Source of the DNA: Rhodovarius sp.
GTDB lineage: Bacteria; Pseudomonadota; Alphaproteobacteria; Acetobacterales; Acetobacteraceae
NCBI GenBank assembly: GCA_025057055.1
Contig: JANWYF010000213.1
Coordinates: 1 to 49,868 of the forward strand
Length of the DNA stretch: 49,868 bases
Direction: 5' to 3'
In this document: positions 45,936 through 49,868 of the stretch, piece after piece
How the letters are laid out: every line of letters begins with the position of its first letter
Position numbering within the stretch: position 1 is the first letter of the stretch
Program-made: the position numbers and the translations under genes
Notes under the pieces: generated by a model
Told to the model about the DNA's origin: nothing
The model's database searches: none
Seen by the model: the letters and a program-made list of their open reading frames with translations, nothing else

Positions 45936-47281
45936 GCCGCCGCCACCACCGGCGCCCCGGCCGCCTCGGCAAGGAGGTCGGCAAAGCCGGGGAAGGAGGT
46001 ATCGATGAAGCTCCCGTCGTCCACCGTCATGCCCTGCCTTGCCGCCAGGCCCAGCACCAGACCCGACATCGCCAGCCGATGGTCCATGCGCGTGGCCACC
46101 ACGCCCCCGCCCGGGATCGCTCCGCCGCTGCCGTGCACGATCAGGTCATCGCCGTCGATCTCGGCCCGGATGCCCGCGGCCCGCAGCAGCTCGGCGGTGC
46201 CGAGGAGGCGGTCGCTTTCCTTCACCCTGAGCTCGGCCAGCCCGCGGAAGCGCGAGGTGCCGGCGGCGGCGGCGGCGGCCACCGCCAGGATCGGGTATTC
46301 GTCGATCATCGCCGGCGCGCGCTCGGCCGGCACATCCACCGCCCGCAGGGGCGAGGCCGCAACCGCGAGGTCGCCCACCGGCTCGCCGCCCGCCACGCGC
46401 GGGGCGAGCACCGTGATGTCGGCCCCCATCTCCTGCAGGGTGGCAATCGCCCCGGCGCGCAGCGGGTTGAGGCCGACGTGACGGATGAGCAGGCGGCTGC
46501 CCGGCACCAGCAGCGCTGCGACCAGCAGGAAGGCGGCCGAGGAGGGATCGCCCGGCACCACCACCGGTGCGGCGGAGAGTTCCGGCTGGCCGAGAAGCTC
46601 GATGACGCGGCCCCGCCCCTCTTCGCCGACATGGAGGCGGGCGCCGAAATGGCGCAGCATGTTCTCGGTGTGGTCGCGCGTGGGCTCGGGTTCGATGACG
46701 CGCGTCACGCCGCGGGCGCAGAGCCCGGCCAGCAGGCAGGCGGATTTGACCTGGGCGGAGGGCACCGGCACGCGGTAGTCGAGCGGCAGCGGATCCCCGA
46801 CCCCCTGCACCGCGAGCGGCAACCGCCCCCCGGCGCGGGTCCAGAAGCGAGCGCCGGTGGCCGAGAGCGGCTCGGTCACCCGGCCCATGGGGCGGCGGCG
46901 CAGGCTGGCATCCCCGGTCATGACGGCAAACAGCGCATGCCCGGCCAGCAGGCCGCAGATCAGCCGCGCCGCCGTGCCGGAATTGCCCATGTCGAGCACA
47001 TCGCCCGGCTCGGTCAGCGCACCGATGCCGCGCCCGGCCACCCGCCAATGCCCGGGCCCCAGACGTTCGACCTGGGCGCCGAGGAGGCGCATGGCAGCCG
47101 CGGTGCGCAGCACATCCTCGCCCTCCAGCAGCCCCGTGATGTCGGTGCTGCCAATGGCCAGCGCGCCGAACATCAGGGCCCGGTGCGAGATGGACTTATC
47201 CCCCGGCACAGAGACTTCGCCCCGAAGGGGCCGGTCAGGCGGGCGGGCGCGCAAGGGGCGTGCAGGCGCAGGGTGGCTCAT
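45932..47281 (-). CDS. aroA: 3-phosphoshikimate 1-carboxyvinyltransferase (EPSP synthase)
   Basis: 449 residues from ATG 47281. EPSPS motifs: [12 protein letters not shown] with Lys29, [46 protein letters not shown] and [10 protein letters not shown]. Layout resembles class II (Agrobacterium CP4-like) enzymes. The residue that is Ala100 in CP4 and confers glyphosate insensitivity is Gly102 here. Joins shikimate-3-phosphate and PEP on the way to chorismate. Divergent from the TIGR02300 gene with 94 bp between. Confidence 0.96.
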   Translation of the reverse strand: MSHPAPARPLRARPPDRPLRGEVSVPGDKSISHRALMFGALAIGSTDITGLLEGEDVLRTAAAMRLLGAQVERLGPGHWRVAGRGIGALTEPGDVLDMGNSGTAARLICGLLAGHALFAVMTGDASLRRRPMGRVTEPLSATGARFWTRAGGRLPLAVQGVGDPLPLDYRVPVPSAQVKSACLLAGLCARGVTRVIEPEPTRDHTENMLRHFGARLHVGEEGRGRVIELLGQPELSAAPVVVPGDPSSAAFLLVAALLVPGSRLLIRHVGLNPLRAGAIATLQEMGADITVLAPRVAGGEPVGDLAVAASPLRAVDVPAERAPAMIDEYPILAVAAAAAAGTSRFRGLAELRVKESDRLLGTAELLRAAGIRAEIDGDDLIVHGSGGAIPGGGVVATRMDHRLAMSGLVLGLAARQGMTVDDGSFIDTSFPGFADLLAEAAGAPVVAAA

Positions 47282-47375
47282 GCCGGAAGGCGAGGTTGGT
47301 CGGTCATGCCGTCTGGTTTGACAGGGGGCCGGCTGCGTGGCAATGCGCCGCACCTTTCCATCCGTGTAGGTCGGC

Positions 47376-47699
47376 ATGGCGAAGCCCGAGCTTGGATCCA
47401 AGCGCACCTGCGTCTCCTGCGGCGCGCGTTTCTATGACCTGATGCGCAACCCGGCGGTGTGCCCCAAATGCGGCACGGAACAGCCGGCGGAACAGCCTCG
47501 GCTGCGGCGGGCCGCCGCCCCGGCTGACGACAAGCTCAAGACGGCGGCCGCCGGGGCCCCGGATGTCGAGGCGGCGGACGTTGACCTGGTCGATGTGGAC
47601 GCCGACGATGCGGCGCTCGAGCCCGATGACCTCGAGGACGGCGACGAGGTGATCGAGGAGGAGATCGCCGTCGAGGGCGAGCGCGACGAGGAGGCCTGA
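47376..47699 (+). CDS. TIGR02300-type zinc-ribbon protein with acidic tail
   Basis: 107 residues. Two CxxC knuckles lie in CVSCGARFYDLMRNPAVCPKCG (residues about 12-33), a pattern shared by the TIGR02300 family of alphaproteobacteria. The rest is disordered and strongly acidic (DVDLVDVDADDAALEPDDLEDGDE, EEEIAVEGERDEEA), which suggests a nucleic-acid or protein contact. Function is unknown. Divergent from aroA, its usual place. Confidence 0.85.
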   Translation: MAKPELGSKRTCVSCGARFYDLMRNPAVCPKCGTEQPAEQPRLRRAAAPADDKLKTAAAGAPDVEAADVDLVDVDADDAALEPDDLEDGDEVIEEEIAVEGERDEEA

Positions 47700-48233
47700 G
47701 CCCGTCGGGTCACGGCCAAGAGCGGGGGTCGTGCGCTGCGCCGCCGTCTGCCTTGGCGGCGCCGGGGCCGTGCTGCCCTCCCCCAGCCCCGCAGCGGCCG
47801 TTCGGGCGCGGCCGCACCGTCTTTCAGAGCGCGTTCTCCCGGCGGCCGGCCGCCGACGGCAGCGCACTGGATCCCAGCTGAGGGGGGAAACCTGGCCGGC
47901 TGGCGGTGCCATGGCCCATTGAGCCTTGCCGCGGCGCGTGACGCCTGGCGGGCTGCACGGGCTGGGTGGTCACCTCGCCTGCGCCGCGGCAGGCCTGCTG
48001 CCGCAGCAGGTCGCTCCCGCCGCGGTCCCGGCGATGTCGGCGCCCCTGTCGGCAGGGCGCCGGCGGGCGACCCCGCGGCTCGGGGCGGCCGGGCCATGCG
48101 GGCCGGGACGGAGACGGCCGCGGCGGATCGGGCCCACTCCCCAGCGCGCCTGGCGGTCGCCTCTGTCCGCTGCCACGCATCCGGGCTGTTCCGGCCGGCG
48201 CAGATCGGCCCTGCCGGCCGGCTGCGGTCCTCT
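47700..48233. other. 534-bp non-coding stretch
   Basis: No open frame here has family-like composition; all are Arg/Pro/Gly-rich reading frames of GC-rich DNA. No tRNA cloverleaf, RNase P, tmRNA or SRP core sequence is recognisable. It holds inverted repeats, including GCGGCAG-N5-CTGCCGC at 47986-48004 and the longer one at 48191-48221. It may contain an unknown structured RNA, or simply be intergenic. Confidence 0.5.
48191..48221. repeat. Inverted repeat beyond the small secreted-protein gene
   Basis: CCGGCCGGC (48191-48199), 13 bases, then GCCGGCCGG (48213-48221): a perfect 9-bp stem. It lies just past the stop of the minus-strand gene at 48234 and could form a hairpin in that mRNA, but lacks a following U-run, so it is not called a terminator. 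Confidence 0.5.
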
Positions 48234-48545
48234 CTAGGGTGCGCGGTAGGTCAGGCCGAAGCGCTGCAGGAACTCCTCGAGCCGCAGGCGGTCCGCCCCG
48301 ATCAGGCAGGGCTGGCCATCCGCCACGTCGTGGCGGAAGCGATAGACGATGATGTGCTCCCCCTCGATCGCCATACGGCAGAAGCCGGCCTCGGGTGTCG
48401 GGACATCGCCCGGGCAGCGAGCCACGTCGTAATGGCGCACATGGGGTTCGAACTCGGCATAGGGCACCCAGCAGCGGCTCTCCTGCGCGAGGGTAGCGCT
48501 CGGGAGGAGGAGGGCGAGGGCGGCGGCCGCGACGGAGCGGATCAT
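48234..48545 (-). CDS. Small secreted cysteine-containing protein, unknown family
   Basis: 103 residues. A clear signal peptide (MIRSVAAAALALLLPSATLA, about 20 residues) leads to a mature region of about 83 residues with four cysteines (SRCWVPY, ARCPGD, GFCRMA, QPCLIG), which could make two disulfides in the periplasm. ATG 48545 has GGAGG 5 bases upstream. I do not recognise the family. It is divergent from the CtrA-like gene; the TGAGA-box array between them could control both. Confidence 0.6.
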   Translation of the reverse strand: MIRSVAAAALALLLPSATLAQESRCWVPYAEFEPHVRHYDVARCPGDVPTPEAGFCRMAIEGEHIIVYRFRHDVADGQPCLIGADRLRLEEFLQRFGLTYRAP

Positions 48546-48632
48546 GCTGCCTCCAGGGGTTTTTGCGGCGCGGAGGCTACACCCGGGGGCGGGGGGGCCG
48601 GAAGGTCGGGCCCGGCAAAAGGCTGCGGCGCG

Positions 48633-48686
48633 TGAGACATCCGCGCGCTTTGAGATACGAAACCTCTTATGTCTCAATCTTGAGAT
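48633..48686. promoter_or_regulatory. TGAGA-box array between the secreted protein and ctrA-like gene
   Basis: An AT-richer patch with four copies of a TGAGA(C/T)-type element: TGAGACAT (48633-48640), TTGAGAT (48650-48656), the inverse ATGTCTCA (48669-48676) and TTGAGAT (48680-48686). The first and third form a perfect 8-bp inverted repeat. TCTCAA-TC-TTGAGA (48672-48685) is a compact perfect palindrome. It lies 81-134 bp upstream of the ctrA-like ATG. Likely promoter or operator region; the binding protein is unknown. Confidence 0.5.
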
Positions 48687-48766
48687 GTTGATGGCGCGTA
48701 AAAGCGATGGACAGCACACGCTTTGGTTGTATCATGGGCTCAGCGGCAACCAGCAAGGTTTCCCCC

Positions 48767-49498
48767 ATGCGCATCCTCCTCGCCGAAGATGACCGGACGA
48801 TCGCCAAGGGCATCACCCATGTCCTGAAACAGGCCCGGATGGTCGTGGATACCGCCGAGACCGGGGCCGAAGCGCTCGAGCTCGCCAAGCTCTACGACTA
48901 TGATGCCATCATCCTCGATGTCATGCTGCCCGACATCGAGGGGTTCGAGGTGGTCCGCCGTCTGCGCCACGCGCGGCGCGATGCGCCTGTCCTCATGCTC
49001 TCCGCCCAGTCGCGGCCCCAGGCCAAGGTGCGCGGCCTGCAGGCCGGTGCCGACGACTATCTCGCCAAACCCTTCGATCCCGAGGAACTGATCGCCCGCC
49101 TGCAGGCCATCATCCGCCGTTCCCGCGGATTGAGCCATTCCCGCATCGACATCCACGGCATCACCATGGACCTCGCCGCGCGGGAGGCGCTGGTCAATGG
49201 CCGGCCGATCAACCTCACCGGGAAGGAATACGCGATCCTCGAGCTCCTGGTGCTGCGCCGTGGCGCGGTGCTGTCCAAGGAAAACTTCCTCGACCACCTC
49301 TACGGCGGCATCGACGAACCCGACGCCAAGATCATCGACGTCTTCATCTGCAAGCTGCGCAAGAAGCTCGCCCAGGCCGGGGTCGAAAACCTGATCGGCA
49401 CGGTCTGGGGCCGCGGCTACATCGTGCGCGATACGCCGCCCGCGCGCCAGACCACGCCCGCCGCCGCGCGGCCGATGGTCGAAAGCCGCGTCGCATAA
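48767..49498 (+). CDS. ctrA: CtrA-type response regulator (OmpR/PhoB family)
   Basis: 243 residues from ATG 48767 (MRILLAEDD). Receiver domain: acidic pair Asp8/Asp9, phosphoacceptor Asp51 (ILDVMLPD) and Lys101 (LAKPF). The winged-helix output domain contains LTGKEYAILELLVLRRG and KIIDVFICKLRKKL and ends in VWGRGYIVRD, extremely close to Caulobacter CtrA in the DNA-contact region. CtrA controls cell cycle and flagellar genes in alphaproteobacteria. A CtrA paralog cannot be excluded, as the receiver is more diverged than the output domain. The C-terminal tail is Pro/Ala-rich. Confidence 0.85.
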   Translation: MRILLAEDDRTIAKGITHVLKQARMVVDTAETGAEALELAKLYDYDAIILDVMLPDIEGFEVVRRLRHARRDAPVLMLSAQSRPQAKVRGLQAGADDYLAKPFDPEELIARLQAIIRRSRGLSHSRIDIHGITMDLAAREALVNGRPINLTGKEYAILELLVLRRGAVLSKENFLDHLYGGIDEPDAKIIDVFICKLRKKLAQAGVENLIGTVWGRGYIVRDTPPARQTTPAAARPMVESRVA

Positions 49499-49868
49499 CC
49501 GACCGCCCTCCAGCTGCCGCGCCCGAGCCCCGCGGCGGGGGGCGCCATCCCGCTGGCCCGCCGCTGCGCCGCCGGCTCCAGCCGACCAGGCCGGGGCAAG
49601 CCGGCGGCCCCGCAGCGGCATCACAGCGCAAGATGGGCACCTTCCGCCTGCTGCCGGGCCCCTGGCAGGCTCCCCGCCACCCTGCTGCCCCGCCCCCTGC
49701 CCAGCCGATCCGTCCCGCCCCGCATCACGCCGCCCCCGGCCGCCGCCTCGCCCACCGGTCCAAGGCGCGCCGTCATCCGGCACGCCCGCTTGGCCGTGCG
49801 GGTCAAGGGGAGCCCTTCCCCCGTGCCGCCGGCCGCAGCTCCCGCCCGCCAGCTACCCCCAGCCCGGG
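49499..49868. other. Non-coding end of window downstream of ctrA-like gene
   Basis: 370 bp with no frame that resembles a protein family. A short GC hairpin (CCCCGC-GG-CGGGG) occurs about 30 bases after the stop, without a U-run. The stretch may be intergenic, or the end of a gene that starts past the window. Confidence 0.45.

Noticed and set aside
48441-48470. GGTTCGAACTC resembling a tRNA T-arm
   Set aside because: It lies inside the small secreted-protein gene and no acceptor or anticodon arm can be built around it.

Overview
The window is a very GC-rich (roughly 70% by eye) chromosomal segment, densely packed with genes. It most likely comes from an alphaproteobacterium, probably of the Acetobacterales/Rhodospirillales type. 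Clues are a FliX gene divergent from flgI, a DksA that keeps one of the four zinc-finger cysteines, an aroA-cmk-rpsA order with a TIGR02300-type zinc-ribbon gene divergent from aroA, a CtrA-type response regulator, a DUF3775 protein and two Bug-type tricarboxylate receptors. I see no rRNA, tRNA, CRISPR array, phage or insertion sequence. The taxonomic call is inference.

Layout. 1-4.9 kb (minus): Gfo/Idh/MocA oxidoreductase and RidA, DUF3775, aldo/keto reductase, then a WD40 protein coupled to a CobW GTPase. 5.0-13.5 kb (minus): a chain glmU-glmS-purH-rmuC-nucleoside transporter-class III aminotransferase, almost every junction overlapping. 13.6-18.4 kb (minus): a catabolic operon with a Bug receptor, two tandem lactonase-type amidohydrolases, a MaoC/HTD2-type hydratase and a CaiB/BaiF CoA-transferase. 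18.5-22.0 kb (minus): BenE-type transporter coupled to a penicillin-acylase-family hydrolase. 22.2-24.1 kb (plus): class II aldolase-family protein and a second Bug receptor. 24.1-29.0 kb (minus): DUF2237 and pckA, then fabI, a Tat-type alpha/beta hydrolase and a HAD phosphatase. 29.1-32.9 kb (plus): pdxH coupled to an APH/P-loop kinase fusion, a universal stress protein and a pirin. 32.9-35.2 kb (minus): glcF and a DUF3108 protein.

35.3-39.3 kb (minus) is the most unusual part. Five end-to-end overlapping genes encode a RibD-type reductase, a zinc-less MDR dehydrogenase, a pterin-synthase-fold protein that has lost most of its catalytic residues, a GT4 glycosyltransferase and a SAM methyltransferase. 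The set looks like a small biosynthetic pathway for a modified pterin- or flavin-precursor-like molecule, with no product I can name.

39.4-42.5 kb is flagellar and regulatory: flgI, a FlgJ-type rod-binding protein and a FlgN-like protein lie behind a consensus sigma-54 promoter, divergent from fliX and dksA. 42.5-47.7 kb holds an SRAP peptidase, rpsA with a clear intrinsic terminator, cmk, aroA and the zinc-ribbon gene. The last 2 kb contain a non-coding stretch, a small secreted protein and a CtrA-like regulator preceded by an AT-richer patch of repeated TGAGA boxes.
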